DNA of 64,000 bases from Lotus japonicus (GCF_012489685.1 NC_080042.1:82824397-82888396); one strand, 5' to 3'; shown: positions 43,901 to 56,939, numbered from the stretch's first letter. Notes: generated by a model from the sequence alone, not told the origin. Translations and numbers: made by a program.

Positions 43901-46788
43901 CTGAACCAGAATTCTGCCACAGCAATCCACTTTGTCCATAGCTTTAACAAAACACCTTTAGTAGGTCTATATGGTTCAGTTGACGACCTCAATGTGACTA
44001 TCCATTTCAGGATGATGCGCTGAACTAAATTCCAATCTAGTCTCGGTTAACTTCAAAAATTCTCCTCAGAATTAACGCAAAAATTCTGTTGTGGTCAGAA
44101 TTCAGAAATTATTGATGTACGATATTCATGTGATCTTACCACTTCTTTAACAAAGAGTCAAAGGCTATTGTTTGCATCTGTAGCTGAATAAGGTTGGGAC
44201 TGGGATGCCAGGACTAGGGGGTGAAGTGGCAATATTTCAACAACCTACCCTTCACCACCATCGAGGTATCCTGCCGCTTGACTGTTAAAATACATTAGAT
44301 CTCTTCCTAAACTTGCTTAAGAAAGATTGGCTGCAGACCTACAGTATCCTTGCTGGATGCAATCATTGATGGATGTTTTGTTTGCATATGTTACATTTTA
44401 CCGCAATCTTGCCCGTCTCTTTTCATTTGTTCCAATATAGAACCATGGTATCCTCCCGTAAATTCTTTCTGTACTCTAGTGTCCACCCTACTGAGATGAG
44501 TGAAATTCAGCCAATAGCAGAGCAATTTTATCAAACTTGTGGAGAAATAACAGTCTTTCCTTGATGCTGGATCAACTAACATGTCTGGAATGATTTTCTT
44601 GGTATTATAATCATTCAGTACTTCTAATAAAATCTGTAAGTCTGGACTGGTAGGTTCTACTAGTTCTTTGTTATTCGTTGCTCTAGAGAGTGCATCAGCA
44701 GCTCAATTCTCCCTCCCATGTTTGTTTTGGGTTTCAAAAACAAAACCTAACATCTTGGTGTCCTTCTTTTGCTCGCCTTCAATCATCAATCTCTGCTTCA
44801 TTAAAAACATTAAGATTTTTATCAGCTCTGATAATGTAGTGCCCATCTAGGAAGAATTTGTCCATTTCTGGACTGAATTCTTAATTTTGTGTTTTTGACA
44901 TCAACTCATGCTCGTAAACCAACTTCATCTCAGATTTTGAAACATGGCTCTGCTAATAAAAGCCAAAGGTTTTCCTGATTGCATTAGTTCAGCCCCAGTT
45001 AGGATGGCAATAGGCAGGGTCCGCGCTTTTTTTAAATATCAGTAGCCATACCCAGGTACTATAATATTAGTACTCATACTTGCACCCATACCGATTGATT
45101 TTTATGAGTATTTATCTGCCCCATATCCATTTAGAGGGTATTTACTCTACTCACGAAGAACATTTTTTACAGTACCTATCAGGTCTGAGTCAGCCCCGAA
45201 ACTGGGATAGTGGGATCCCGGAAAGCGGGATGGTCGGGATAGTGAATTTTTGTCTATATTTTGTATAATATACATACACACACACACACACACACATACT
45301 AAATCAATGATAAGTATTACTTGAAATTCATGACAGATGCATACTTTCATAGTAGCAAACTAGCAATTAAAGTCGTAGTAGGCCTTGAACAAAAAGTCAT
45401 TCAACTAAACACCAAAATGAAGTGAACAAAACATGGAAGAGATACAACCAAACAGAGTAGAGGAAATAAGAATACAGGACAGGGCAGAGTAAATAAAACA
45501 TGACAGAGGAGAGAACAGTGGAGACCTACCTTACAAGAAGCTGCCGGAGTCTCGCGGCAGTCGTCTGCCGACCTGGTGCTTCAGAGAGCAGCACTAATGA
45601 GAGGGAAGAAGAGAGGGAATGGGTCGAGTGAGAGGGACTGGGTCGAGTGAGGGGAAAGGCTCGAGTGAGTCTGGTCGTCTACCCTAGTTTTTTTATTTTA
45701 TTTTTTCCTTTGTACCCTTAGTTCCCCTTAGTCTGGATTTGCTATTCTACCCTTCAAATTTGTTCCTGAGTGGCTCAGATTTTCTGGAAATTTCATTAGG
45801 TGTCTAAGATGGACATATCACCTCATGCCTTATGGCCTCTCCTTCCATCTTGGGGCGTTAGCCTAGAACCCCATCGCAACTTAATTGCTGAGGCAACTGA
45901 GCCCACTTTAGATTCCAGTTAACATTAATTGAATGCCTTGTCCCGTATAAAGAAGGCTTACCCAATCCTAATCCTAATCCTGTCCTAACATAATGAAGAT
46001 ACTCCTATTTATAATAAACTAACCCTACTAAGGAAATAACACTGGTCCAACATAGGCCTAATTCAAATAATAAAAACACAGGGCCATGAACTCACTAACA
46101 GCAACAGATAACACTTAACACATGGTCACCCAGACTCAAACACCCCAGGCCCATTCTTTTGGATCCTAACGGAGAGTATTTACTTCTCATATCTGCGCAA
46201 TTCCATGTTCTCCAAATTTTTCACGTCATTTGTATTTGGTTCTCATGTTTACCTTTTTTGCCTATGTTGTCATCACTACTTTGTGGGATGAATTTTGAAA
46301 AGATTATAATTACATGCATCATATTTGATGAGAGTTGGCTGTATTTTGAAATTAGCAAAATCTGATGTCCTTGATCTGCTGATGACCTTTGGTTACTGAT
46401 GATGTAACTTCATCCATTAGATTTAGAACATTGTATAGATGATAATACATGTTGAAAGCACTAAATCCTTGTTTATGTGGAAATATTCAAGTTGAGCTTT
46501 TCTGTACTTACTGTTATTGAAGTGAAAGTAATAGGAATATATATTGATTCAGTTAAAGAGGACAGATTTTAGGCTTTGGGAATTGCCAAATTTTAGTGCT
46601 GTGCTGTCTTTGGCTGTGATCGTTATGGTCTGTCATTGCACTAAAAGTTTCTAAACCAATATGCTTCAGATTTTATTTTTATTTTTAACAACAATGGAAG
46701 TTGTGTTGTTGGTGCAGGGTGCATGGCAGCTCTGGATGCAGAACATTTCCTGCAAGGGATTGGTTTACAACAGGATAAGAGTGATTGA
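40928..46788 (+). CDS. NTR: NADPH-dependent thioredoxin reductase (NTRA/NTRB type), 369 aa, two exons
   Basis: Exon 1 is 40928-41966 and exon 2 is 46718-46788; the GT-AG junction completes a Gly codon in the C-terminal helix ([19 protein letters not shown]). The enzyme is a FAD protein that passes electrons from NADPH to thioredoxin. Visible motifs are the FAD site GSGPAAH (residue 50), [16 protein letters not shown], the redox pair CAVC (about 182-185), the NADPH site [10 protein letters not shown] (about 201), HRRDSFRAS, and [16 protein letters not shown]. Residues 1-35 are Arg/Ser/Ala-rich with no acidic residue, like a mitochondrial presequence. A second in-frame ATG at 41033 (Met36, GCCATGG context) would give the cytosolic form. 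Arabidopsis NTRA and NTRB are known to be dual-targeted. There is no fused thioredoxin domain, so it is not the plastid NTRC. Exon 1 is GC-rich. Confidence 0.96.
43301..43321. repeat. Poly-C tract in the NTR intron
   Basis: An uninterrupted run of C residues follows CACCTG. Its exact length could be unreliable in sequencing or assembly. Confidence 0.8.
43350..44950 (-). mobile_element. Decayed Ty3/gypsy fragment in the NTR intron (RNase H, integrase and probable 3' LTR)
   Basis: On the minus strand, near 44700, a translated segment reads [17 protein letters not shown], the RNase H end motif of gypsy elements. It is followed by residues resembling the RNase H-integrase linker, and the remainder down to about 43680 is stop-filled. 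A non-coding stretch at about 43350-43655 begins TGATAGGAG in sense and ends CTTGACTAACA, which suits a 3' LTR. No intact frame survives. The fragment lies antisense within the host intron. Confidence 0.55.
45274..45296. repeat. CA microsatellite in the NTR intron
   Basis: A (CA)n run of about ten to eleven units near 45275-45295 follows TATACATA. Confidence 0.8.
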
Positions 46789-48969
46789 CTAGCTATGGAA
46801 TGTCCTGAGTCCAAACAATGCTTAATTAGAAGCAAAGTTTAATTGATTAGAGGCAGCACTCACTGTACTCTGGTATAAACTTTATTTGTTTACTGGTGTT
46901 GAAAATTTGATTGCAGCGGTAGACTTGCATTATTTCAGAAACGTTGAATCTTACATTCAATCGACACCACACGTACATGTATCATGATTTATTGGGTTTA
47001 TGGTATGTTTTGGTTATTGTGATGATGCAAAGTGTTTGTTTGCATGTGTTTGTAAAGTGATATGCTGTAATGCATTCATGTTTTATAGTGCAAGTGTAAA
47101 CTATTCTTCCATGCCTAAAATAACAACTCACATTTCCCATGTTTAGATAGGTTTTTGTTTCCCAAAATTTTCATTTTTTTTATAAGTGATTCTTTCTAGT
47201 TTTTAAAGAGCATTATATTCTTTCTGCAGTATTTATCTTTTTCTTAAATTTTTTTTATTAAAACTATCGTAAAATTCATCAAACATTCTTAATTAAGAGC
47301 ACTGTTATCAAATAGCGGCCATAGCGAATTTTTGGCTAATCGCGACGCTGCTATTGCCCATTATAACGCGCTATTTCCGTTATTCGCCACTAAATAGCGG
47401 ATTTTTGGCTCACCATGATGGTCCGTGATTGTGATTTGACAACACTGATTAAGAGTATTTGTTTAAAAGTGTAAATAAATGAATCATCAATTCTTTGAAA
47501 GTGCAAATAAACGAATCATGAATTCCTGTGGATAAACACTTCCTAGTTGGTAATGTGTAGTACTTTTCTAAACCGAATGAATTTATTGCAAGATTTGTGA
47601 GACAACCGCAGCTTGTCACTAACTACTGGATATCATATCGTCATGAAAACCTGAAAATTAGGTTGATGTTAACTCTACCTCTTTGCATCGTATTGAGCTC
47701 ATTTATTTCCTCATCCTCTTGGAATTTTGAGTTGAGACACATGTCTAGGAAACTATTGAAGGAAATAATGAGCCGCTAGCAAGAACATGCAAGCTCGATA
47801 ACACCTTATCCTCAACCAAAATTTATTTGTCAATATGTCGCAATCAATGATTTATTTGTCAAAGTGATTAAATGGTTGTAGCACTGAACAACAGATGATC
47901 CATTCAAATAATAGTACATAGTTTAGGTCATGATTTTAAGACTTGTGTATAAAAAAGCTCCGTCAAAAGAGATAGTCCTCCTACCTTAAAACTTGAATTG
48001 TTACCTTGAAACTTGAATGTAACGTATGTAGAATCATGTATTAATTCATTCCACAAGTCAAAAGCTAATTCATTAGCTGAAGTGATGTTTTGTTTGTTTC
48101 TAGTGTCTAACATTTATGCAGAACACGCTCCCCAGCTGTTAAACTAAAAACACAAAAAATGCTAAAAAATGTTACAAGAGGAAGAGTTCTAAACAAATAA
48201 CTCAACGAAGAATATCAAATCATAAAAACTCGATGATCGCAAAAGACGGCAAACACCACACACGCTTTGGAGATCCCTAATGAGAAGTCTGCCTGGCCAA
48301 AATATCTACTGCATTATTTCTCTCCCGCGGCACAAACTCAACTTTAACATTCAAATCTCATGTAAGCTTCCCTTTCACAATTTTTTGTTGAATGATTTAT
48401 ATTGTGTGCATAAGTTGTTATATGTACATCAATCATTTTCTTCTTCATAACTCCACCCCTTATCCAACCATAGTATAGAGATGAATCATGTATCTCGTGC
48501 ATAAAATTTGCATTGTGGATTTTACAAAACCTAGTATGGCCTCTTGACTTTTGAGTTTACACATGACTTTAGTTTTATTTTGATCTTCATCTTATTATTG
48601 TGTCTCATTAAATGACTTATCTTTTATTTTTATCTCTCACTAAGTGTAGGCGGAAATAAGTGCAAATCAAACATTTTACTTTATTTATTATCTTTCAAAA
48701 TATTTCAAATGGATGCCATGACATAAATATCTAAAGACATAAAAATCAATATTTATATTCACACTTCATTTTCTCTATCATCTCATTTTCACATGTTTCT
48801 TCTTTCTACAATTCTACCTCTCTCATCTTTCTTATGATATCATATGTCATATCTCTCAATTCTTTCTCTTATCTCCTATTTCTCTCCATGAAGTAGTGAG
48901 CAAAACTCATTATTGAAAGCCAACATGTTTACAAGTACTATACTATAGAAAGCTATTAAAGTATCAAAA
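46789..48969. other. NTR 3' UTR and intergenic DNA with one hAT MITE
   Basis: The first 300 bases are the likely 3' UTR of NTR. Apart from the MITE at 47300-47447, no gene or repeat was recognised before the tRNA pair. Confidence 0.5.
47300..47447. mobile_element. hAT-type MITE (148 bp) with 8-bp target duplication
   Basis: The ends are CACTGTTATCAAATAGC and the inverted TTTGACAACACTG. ATTAAGAG flanks both sides (47292-47299 and 47448-47455). An 8-bp duplication with a CA(C/G)TGTT end fits the hAT superfamily. The interior is built of AATAGCGG and CGCTATT motifs. Confidence 0.85.
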
Positions 48970-49042
48970 GCCGTCTTAGCTCAGCTGGTAGAGCGCGTGG
49001 CTTTTAACCACGTGGTCGTGGGTTCGATTCCCACAGACGGCG
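48970..49042 (+). tRNA. trnK-UUU: tRNA-Lys (anticodon UUU), copy 1
   Basis: The 73-nt cloverleaf has acceptor GCCGTCT pairing AGACGGC, D-arm GCTC/GAGC, anticodon arm CGTGG-CTTTTAA-CCACG (anticodon TTT), T-arm GTGGG-TTCGATT-CCCAC and discriminator G. There is no intron and no encoded CCA. A TTTT run follows directly as the Pol III terminator, and CAAAA lies just upstream. It has the nuclear type of A and B boxes. Confidence 0.97.
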
Positions 49043-49120
49043 TTTTCTATATTTCTTCTTGTTTTTGTCCATTCCCATCTTAAAGATAATATACTATATC
49101 TTCGAGTTAAGTTAACAAGA

Positions 49121-49193
49121 GCCGTCTTAGCTCAGCTGGTAGAGCGCGTGGCTTTTAACCACGTGGTCGTGGGTTCGATTCCCACAGACGGCG
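49121..49193 (+). tRNA. trnK-UUU: tRNA-Lys (anticodon UUU), copy 2
   Basis: This sequence is identical over all 73 nt to the copy 78 bp upstream, with its own TTTT terminator and a CAAGA just upstream. The flanking DNA differs between the two, so the pair is either an old duplication kept identical or two selected copies. Confidence 0.97.
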
Positions 49194-50731
49194 TTTTATT
49201 AACTTATTCCTCGTTTTAGCAATTCCCTCTTCACGAGGCTTGTTTTCTTTATTTTATTCTTTTGAAATACACGATTTTAGTTTGGCAACAACCAACAAAA
49301 TGTCAAGAACTCAAATCAATTTATTTAATGTTTCGATCACAACCGTGTTCCTCGTTGCATTTTAATATAAATAAATAGTTTTGAATATCCAATATCAACA
49401 AGACAACAACTAAAAAAAGAACTATAAGTATTTTTTAGACGGACATTTAGTATCAAGATGCAATGATATATGTTTACACTCAACTTTCTCTACTATCTCA
49501 TTTTCACTTATTTTTTCTTTTTCTCTCACATTTTTTCCTATCACATATTATATATCTCAATTTTCTTTGTTCTCCTCCGGTCACTCTCCATGAGGTGGAA
49601 GTGGAGAGGTGCGAAGATTTATTAAGTATTCAAATTTAATTGTGAGTAAAATTTAAAAGGATTTTTATATGGAATTAATTAGGGGTGTGTTGTGTTAAAC
49701 AAATGGTAGTGAGAGTTTTGTTGTTTAAAGAGACATCACTTGTCTAGAATAGAATTATCTCAATGAATGATACATGTGATCTAAACCAAAAAATTAAGGG
49801 TGTGTTGGTTCAAATGATGAGAGGGAAGGGGATGGGAGCGGGCGAAGAGGGAAAATGGTAATGATCTCTTTTTTGTTTTGTTTAGGAGGGCGCATGATGG
49901 ATTTTAAAACATATTTACTCCATTGTCCTTACTTCATTTGCGAAACAAAATGAAATATTATGAAACATTTTTATCGGACACAATATTTCCCCCCAATCTC
50001 CCCCACTTAGGAAGGGAAGCAAAGTTGAGTTCGGTGGAATTTTGTTCCCCTCCATTCTCATCCCAAATTTTACTCAAAACTGATAGTATACCACATTTCT
50101 CTATTTTTAAACTTTCATCTCACATATTAAGAGACCCTTCAAATGTCATTTATTATAATATAATTATACTCAAGATAATAAATTATAACTAAATATCTGT
50201 AAATTTTATTTGCACTTTCAGTCTATATATCATTTTAGTTTTTAACGGCTGTATAATAACCATAGAAAAAAAAATTAGAAACAGTCATTTTTCACTTTAT
50301 TATGATAATATTTATTCTCAAAATCCCACATCAAATGAGATGCGTGATTTTCTTCTAAGTTACAAATGAACAACAAATATGGAGATTACAACACAAACTA
50401 AGTGCCACAAAAGCACAAACTAAAATATCACATCTTTGAGACATTAGCTTTAGATGAGATACTGACACAAAACAGAAATGATTGATTTTTAGTTCTTTGA
50501 ATAACTGGAAGAAAAAAAGAGGGATCAAACTAAGTCCTTCTCTGTACAACACCAGGCAGAAATATATCTTTTCAGGGACCAGATGATCTGTGAAGTCTAG
50601 CTAATTGCATGCTGTGTCATCACCATCACCAATTAATTATCCTTCTGAAACTAATATACACTTGTTGCATCAATTTTCTTTCATAATTGACCATACAAGT
50701 TCCTTGCACCATTTCATGGGGCAAAGCCAGA
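49194..50731. other. Intergenic DNA and 3' UTR of HMGR
   Basis: AT-rich DNA with no recognised gene. The right-hand 150-200 bases are the expected 3' UTR of the minus-strand HMGR gene. Confidence 0.5.
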
Positions 50732-53700
50732 TCATGCAACTTTGGTGATATCCTTGCTAGACCTGTTGTATTTCATGTGGCTCTTCACAAGCTGCCCTGC
50801 TGCAATTGCAGACATGAGGGAGAGTTCCCCGGCGAGGACTGCGCCAGCTATTATAGTTGCCAGTTGCCTAGAATTCGCACCCGGCAACTCCTTGCTGGCA
50901 CCCTTCACACCAAGTAAATTAAGACATGCTGATTGAGATGCGAGCTGTGTGCCCCCACCAACTGTGCCCACCTGCTCCATTCAAACAATACATGAATCAA
51001 ACTCATAAAAAAGTGACCTTGTCATTATGCTAATGTATCAGTATCAAAATATTATTGCGAAAAGAGAGATCTGAGGCAGGTTAGACTCAAATAATTTACT
51101 TTATTAAGACACACTGGGATATGAATGGCTTCTAACTAGGTAGGTGTCTCATTTGATTTGAAGTCCTTTTATCATTAAACTTACATTATCTTCACATCAA
51201 CTTCTCTTCCTTCAGAATCAATTCTGACACCCAACAACTCACAGAAGATTGTCCTCAAAATTAATTTTAGCTTTAGACTCAATTGTAGAATCAGATTGAG
51301 AATATTATAAACAGAAAAGACAATGGGGCAAATATTAAAGAGAGTGATCAAACTGAATCTAGCCCTGTATTTAAGGCACTAGGAAATAAAGGACTCTGAG
51401 GTCTAACTGGAGTCTGAGCAAACTTTGTCTGCTGGGTGTAAATGAGATCTGTGCTAGGGGACCAGGTCTTGCATATAATGGCCAGAGTAAATAAGAAAAG
51501 AGAGAATAAATCAATAAAGTTCAGTTGAGCTTGGTCCCAAGGGAGGGACTGACTGAGCAACACAGTCTGCTTAGCTCCACAATAAGCATATTCTATACAT
51601 TGATAATTAAAAAAACATGAGATTGTAGGGGAAAGAATAATCTAATAGCTAATCAAACTACTCTCGGATTTAAATCTTTAAGGCACTGAATGTTAGGTTG
51701 TCTTGCAGCCATGGATTTTGATGATGTCAGCTCTCCCTTTGACAGTAATGTGGACAGGTTCAGAGACAGGCAAGGGACCAAAAACTGGATCACTATCACG
51801 TGCCTTACCAATAATATAGATAGATGAATACAAAAAGGACTCGTCTTCAATGGTATTACTACTACAACTCGCATTAACTGTCGAATTTGTTTACCCCCAA
51901 CGGATTATAGAGACTATAATGACAATTCCACACCTAAAACAAGCAATACCTACATCCATTCTGAATTTGAGAGATTTTATTCTATTTTATTTCTTACATG
52001 ATTAAGTGAAAAAGTAACACTGCATAAGGTGTAAACTAGTTGACACTCAATTCTTGAAGGTGGACATAACATTGTTGTTATAGAAAATCAGAGATAAATC
52101 ATGTTTAATTTGAGACCAAATTAAGTAATTGTACCTCAATGGAAGGCATGGTGACGGAGACGTGAAGATCTCTGCCATCGTTAACGGCCTCCATCATGGT
52201 GATGCAGTGAGAACTCTCCACATTCTGAGCAGGATCCTGACCCGTGGCCAAGTAGACAGCAGAAACAATATTGCTAGCATGGGCATTGAAGCCACCAAGA
52301 GCACCTGCCACGGCTGAGCCAGTAAGGTTTTTGAGCATGTTAAGCTCAACCAAGGCCTCCACGCTGGTCTTCAACACTTTCTTCACCACCTCTTCCTTAA
52401 TTACGGCCTCGCACACCACAGACTTACCACGCCCTTCAATCCAGTTCACAGCTGCTGCTTTCTTGTCCGAGCAGAAATTTCCTGATAACCAAATTCAACA
52501 GATTAAACACACATGCACTAAGTGCGTGTTTGGATTAACAATAAAATTTCACTTTAAACCTCCAAATCACAATGGAGGAGAAGCCACTGAGGCACTTAGT
52601 GATTACATATTTAGAAATACTTCTATCTAATTGATATAAAAGTCATAATCAATTCAGGGAACAAGATACCATGACCGCAGAATTGATTCTAAGAAAAGAT
52701 AAGTCGATCCAAACATGGTACTGGAAGGAGAGAAATTATTCTGAATTGCTAAAAGCTAATTCAGACATGCTCTAAATTGAATTGAATTTAAGATTAAATA
52801 AGTAATGGTAATATTTATCATTGAGTAAATTTAATTAAATTGCATCCTAATCTTAATCTATGAAAATCTAGGATACTATAGTTACTTGCTCACTTCAATC
52901 TTCAATTATAGCAACTAGTTTGACCTACAAGTTAAAAATGCAAAGATGATGTGATGTAAAATTTACCAGAAATGCCAATAACATCCATGTCAGGGAAGTC
53001 CTCTTGAAGGAAAGCAAGTACGTTTTGGACACCTTTGGAAACCATGTTCATCCCCATGGCATCTCCAGTGCTGCAACAGAATCTAATGTACAAATTCTTG
53101 CCTACTATTGCAGGCTTAATACTCTGCAACTTTGCAAACCTACTTGACCTGCACATAACAACAGACTCAGTCAACCATTAACAACACAACACAACAACTA
53201 CAACCCATTAAGCCAACCACAATCACCAAAAAAGCTAACATTCATTTGTCCATTTCCTTCACCAAATTCTCCAAACACAGAAAATTCAAACACTCTTTTG
53301 TCTTTACTCTATAGTCTTTACTCTTTACTACTATCATCATATCATAAATTTTTTTAAGAATTCAAAAGGGTATTGGAATTGAAAATTTACTTGTTGAAAG
53401 TGAGAGCGAGAGAATCAAAATTCTCAGGGTCTTCCAAGTAGAACTTCAACTGAGCAGCCCTTTTGGCGGAGCTGAACCTGACAACAGGTGCCCTGGTCAT
53501 GCCATCACGGAGGAGCACCGCGGAAGCACCACCGGAAACGTAAATAGCCTTGCAGCCTCTGTTGGTGCTCGCCACCAGACAACCCTCCGTGGTGGCCATG
53601 GGGACGGTGTACTCTTTCCCGTCGAGTAACAGCGGCCCTGCCACCCCAACCGGAATCTGAATGAACCCAATCGGCATCTCACAGCACTGCCCCAATATCG

Positions 53701-54340
53701 ACTCATAATCAAACCCTTCCACCGGTAAACCCTCCAGCGACCTCCCCACCACCCTCTCCACCGCCTCGTGACGAATCACCGCCGCCCGCCGGCAATCCCC
53801 GAGCTTCGTTTCCAGCGAGTACGACGGGATTGACCCCGACACCACCTCCCGGATAACCTCCTCGTCCTCCGAGGACAGAGTAGTTGTTGTCGCCGTCGGC
53901 GACGGAGGTGAGAGGGATTTGCCGTTGCCGTTGCCGTTGGCGATTTTGAGCGGCGGCGGGGGGAGATTGTTGAGGCAGGGGGAAATGTCGGCGACGAGTT
54001 CTTCTTCGTCGTCGTCTTCACCGGGGACGGGGCGGGAAGCGGCGAAGGGGTGGAGGATGAAGCCAATGCCGAAGAAGGAGGTGAGGTAGATGACGGAAGC
54101 GAAGAGGGAGAGGATGGCGGCGATCTCGGAAACCGTGACGAAGTGGAGAGGGGTGGAGGTGCGGATCTTCTCGCGCCAACGGTGGAGGAGGAAGTAGGCG
54201 ACGGAGAAGAAGAGAGTGAAGAAGACGGTGTTGGTGACGTACAGAGATGTCTGTGATTCATTCTTCTTCATTTTTGGGTGTTTGGCGGCGGGAGGTGGAC
54301 GCACGACGGCGGCGTTGGTGGGTCGCCGGCGAACGTCCAT
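50732..54340 (-). CDS. HMGR: 3-hydroxy-3-methylglutaryl-CoA reductase (HMGR), 572 aa, four exons
   Basis: The exons on the minus strand are 54340-53391, 53148-52967, 52481-52135 and 50971-50732, all in phase with GT-AG introns; four exons is the usual plant HMGR layout. The enzyme reduces HMG-CoA to mevalonate with NADPH, the committed step of cytosolic isoprenoid synthesis. The N-terminus has RRRP, an ER-type arginine motif. Two membrane spans follow at about 32-52 and 68-97, then an acidic/Pro/Asn-rich variable linker (about 105-165). The catalytic domain shows [27 protein letters not shown] (catalytic Glu), GDAMGMNM (Asp), [13 protein letters not shown] (Lys), [12 protein letters not shown], and His558 in GQLVKSH. 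The Ser-rich HMKYNRSS segment beside it is the region phosphorylated by SnRK1 kinases in plant HMGRs. Exon 1 is GC-rich. Confidence 0.97.
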
Positions 54341-54507
54341 TTCTCTCCCTGGGTGGAAAATGGAAGGAAAGAAAAAGAAGAGAAGTTAGAGTATTGTTAC
54401 TAGTTTCTATTATTGATATAGATTTGAGCGAGTGTTTAGGGGGAAAATGGAGAGAAAAGAAGAGTGAGAGAGAGGGTGATTGGATGGAAAGAAAAGGTTT
54501 AGAAGGA

Positions 54508-54515
54508 TTTTTATA
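54508..54515 (-). promoter_or_regulatory. Probable TATA box of HMGR
   Basis: The minus strand reads CTATAAAAATCC about 170 bp upstream of the HMGR ATG, followed by a GA/CT-rich leader. Position and sequence suit a plant core promoter. Confidence 0.55.
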
Positions 54516-54779
54516 GAAAGGGAGGGAGGGGGCATTGGCGGGAGGGAGGGACCTCTCAGTCTCAGCTCAGCAAATTGCCCACGCGTACGGCGTGCAACTC
54601 ATTTCTCACAACCCCATTTTCAAATTTATCTTCATATTATATTATATAGAGTATTTCTATTTATTATCTTACCTCAATTTTATTAATTTTTTCTTTAATC
54701 TAATTTAGCATTGTGGGACTCGCCTATTAACATAGCTTATTGTCACATAGACTTTGCACATAAGAGGCACATGATTATC

Positions 54780-56650
54780 TTCCTCCTTCTCTCCACCCTT
54801 TCTTCTTGTCGGATCATAGTGGTAGCATGGAAGTATCTTGTGTTTCTATCTCCATACTTAAGCTAAGTAATATTGGACTTTTTCTTCCAAAGCATTTCTT
54901 CTTGTATGATGGTTAGGTGATATTCCTTCCACTATCCTATCTGGATATTCTCAAGATACATGATTGACTGCATTCTCTTCGTAGCATTTATACCTCCATC
55001 CTCCTCATTAGTTTCCTTAACATGCGTCCAATCTCTCAAAAAAACTCAAGGTTCAAAGTCGAGCACCTTTCCTGAAAGTGTTTAAAGCTGAGAGCCAATC
55101 ACCCTCATCGGGCCATGGTACCTGCACCACCTTGGGGAAACTGTCATCAATCAACCAGCAAGAGAGGAACCATAAAGGGTGTTGAGAAGGATCCCCACCC
55201 CCACGCGGAAGGAGAAAGCAAAAGGAGTTTGAAATTCGACTTGAATTGAGGAGGGTGTAACATCGATGACCTTGGGAATGCCTCCAACCAGAGGCCCTCA
55301 CGCGATGATAAGGGGGGCCACGTTAACATGTGTTTGTCTCTACTAAAGCACGTGTCTTGTGGTTATTGGCTTAGTATGCCTCCATAGAAGCCCCCACGCG
55401 CTGATAATGGGGTGCCACATTAACATGTACCTGAAAAAACAACCCGTGTCTGCCCCTTGCCATGTTGACACAATAACTTTTCATCAATAGGTTTAACCGT
55501 TGGCCTAGGAATCATAACCGCAGATACCAAATCTGTTGGAGAGGATCCCACAAAATCTTCATTCCTACCTTTATCTGCATTAATGCCATCAATGTACTTC
55601 TAATAACTCCATTTCCCACCGTTTCCTCCCTCGACCCATTATGGTGCACCGTTTTTCTTGCCATAAATTTCACTCCCTCAATGATTGCTTCATCATTGTT
55701 CGGTCGCACATTGATTATTGGCTCATTGACATTCTGTTCTAGAAGGGTAACGACTCTATCCCTCATCATTGACTCATTATCACCCATCACTGCAACTTTA
55801 ATTTCTTGGGGACTTCCTCTCGTATCCATTCCTTCCAATATGGAAAACCTGGACCTACCTGTCCCATTCGTTGAATTATCTTCGCCGCCACTGGACCAAC
55901 GAGCTATCATTTAAGGTCCAAATTTTTCTTTGGTGTTCTCCGACGATCTTTGGGCCTTTGATATTTCCACTTGAGGCTACACATGGATCTCCTTCCCTAG
56001 TGGACACACGTCCAATCTATGGCCAACACGACCACAATTGGAGCAAATTAGATTCAAACCCTCGTACTCGATCTTATAGTCCTTGTCATTGAGGGAGAAC
56101 ATAGAGACCACGGTCTTTCGCATATCCACCTCCACGCATAGTCGGGCGAACTTCGCTCTCTTTGTTGCCTCTCATGCGTGCAACGTCCAGCCCTAGCCTT
56201 CAAGGTATTCTCGTCGATCCTGAACAATCTCCATATTGCCTCCCCTAAATCGTGTAGCACTTCATCATTGTAATACCCAACACAAAAATGGGGGACTCTA
56301 ATACACACTTCCACTCGATTAAGCTACCCCTCCTTCAAAATGAACTCCATATGCCATTGTTGTATCACCAGGTAATCCCCATGATCACCCATGGCCCTCC
56401 CGAGAAGACATGAGCATAATCATCCTTGTTTACAAGTTGTACAATGAAGAAGTAAAAGTCCAGATCAATCTCCTCCATCTCCCCAGACGGCTGCCACAAC
56501 CTTGCTAGTCTCGTCCTCAGTAGGTTCAGTCCAATCTGCTTTCCCAGTAACTTGACAACCACTAAGTTCCTCTAGGGTTTGCATAGTTCCCTTCGTTTCT
56601 CCCGGGATACCTCAATCATTATACACAAAGGGTTATGAACCCTATGCTCT
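54780..56650 (-). pseudogene. Degenerate LINE fragment (ORF1 and start of ORF2) upstream of HMGR
   Basis: On the minus strand the order is a DUF4283-like segment at about 56560-56370 (GKQIGLNLLRTRLARLWQP, FSGGPWVIM), its continuation at about 56320-56060 (VCIRVPHFCVGYYND), a zinc knuckle at about 56050-56010 (CSNCGRVGHR) and an ORF1 tail. Near 55250-55050 comes an ORF2 linker-like stretch (SCWLIDDSFPKVVQ, DWLSALNTFRKGARL). Frameshifts and stops separate the pieces, and the endonuclease is missing. It is an old insertion, on the same strand as HMGR. Confidence 0.65.
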
Positions 56651-56939
56651 TTCTCTTCTCCCTTGATCCTCCTCGTCTAACCAAAAAAATGTTATCGTAT
56701 GAGTCAAGCAAACCCCTCCCCTTTTTCCATTCCCTGCACCCCCCCTCTCCTTGCACTTGCTCCTCTTGGGCCATCCGTCGTCCTCACCACCACCTTGTGC
56801 AACAGAAGAAGTCATTAGAAAAAATATCTGATTGAATTAATTGATGGACACAATGGGGTCGCTAACAAAAGATAAACTAATTGAAGAAAAAAAAATCCTA
56901 ATGAACTCTTCTTTTAGAAGCAAAAATAGTAAACACATC

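Noticed and set aside
50732..50980. Minus-strand frame starting [10 protein letters not shown] as a separate protein
   Set aside because: It is HMGR exon 4 extended into the intron; the acceptor at 50972-50973 removes MEQ.
53776..54261. Ser/Pro-rich 161-residue minus-strand frame
   Set aside because: It overlaps HMGR exon 1 in another frame; low complexity arises from GC-rich codons.
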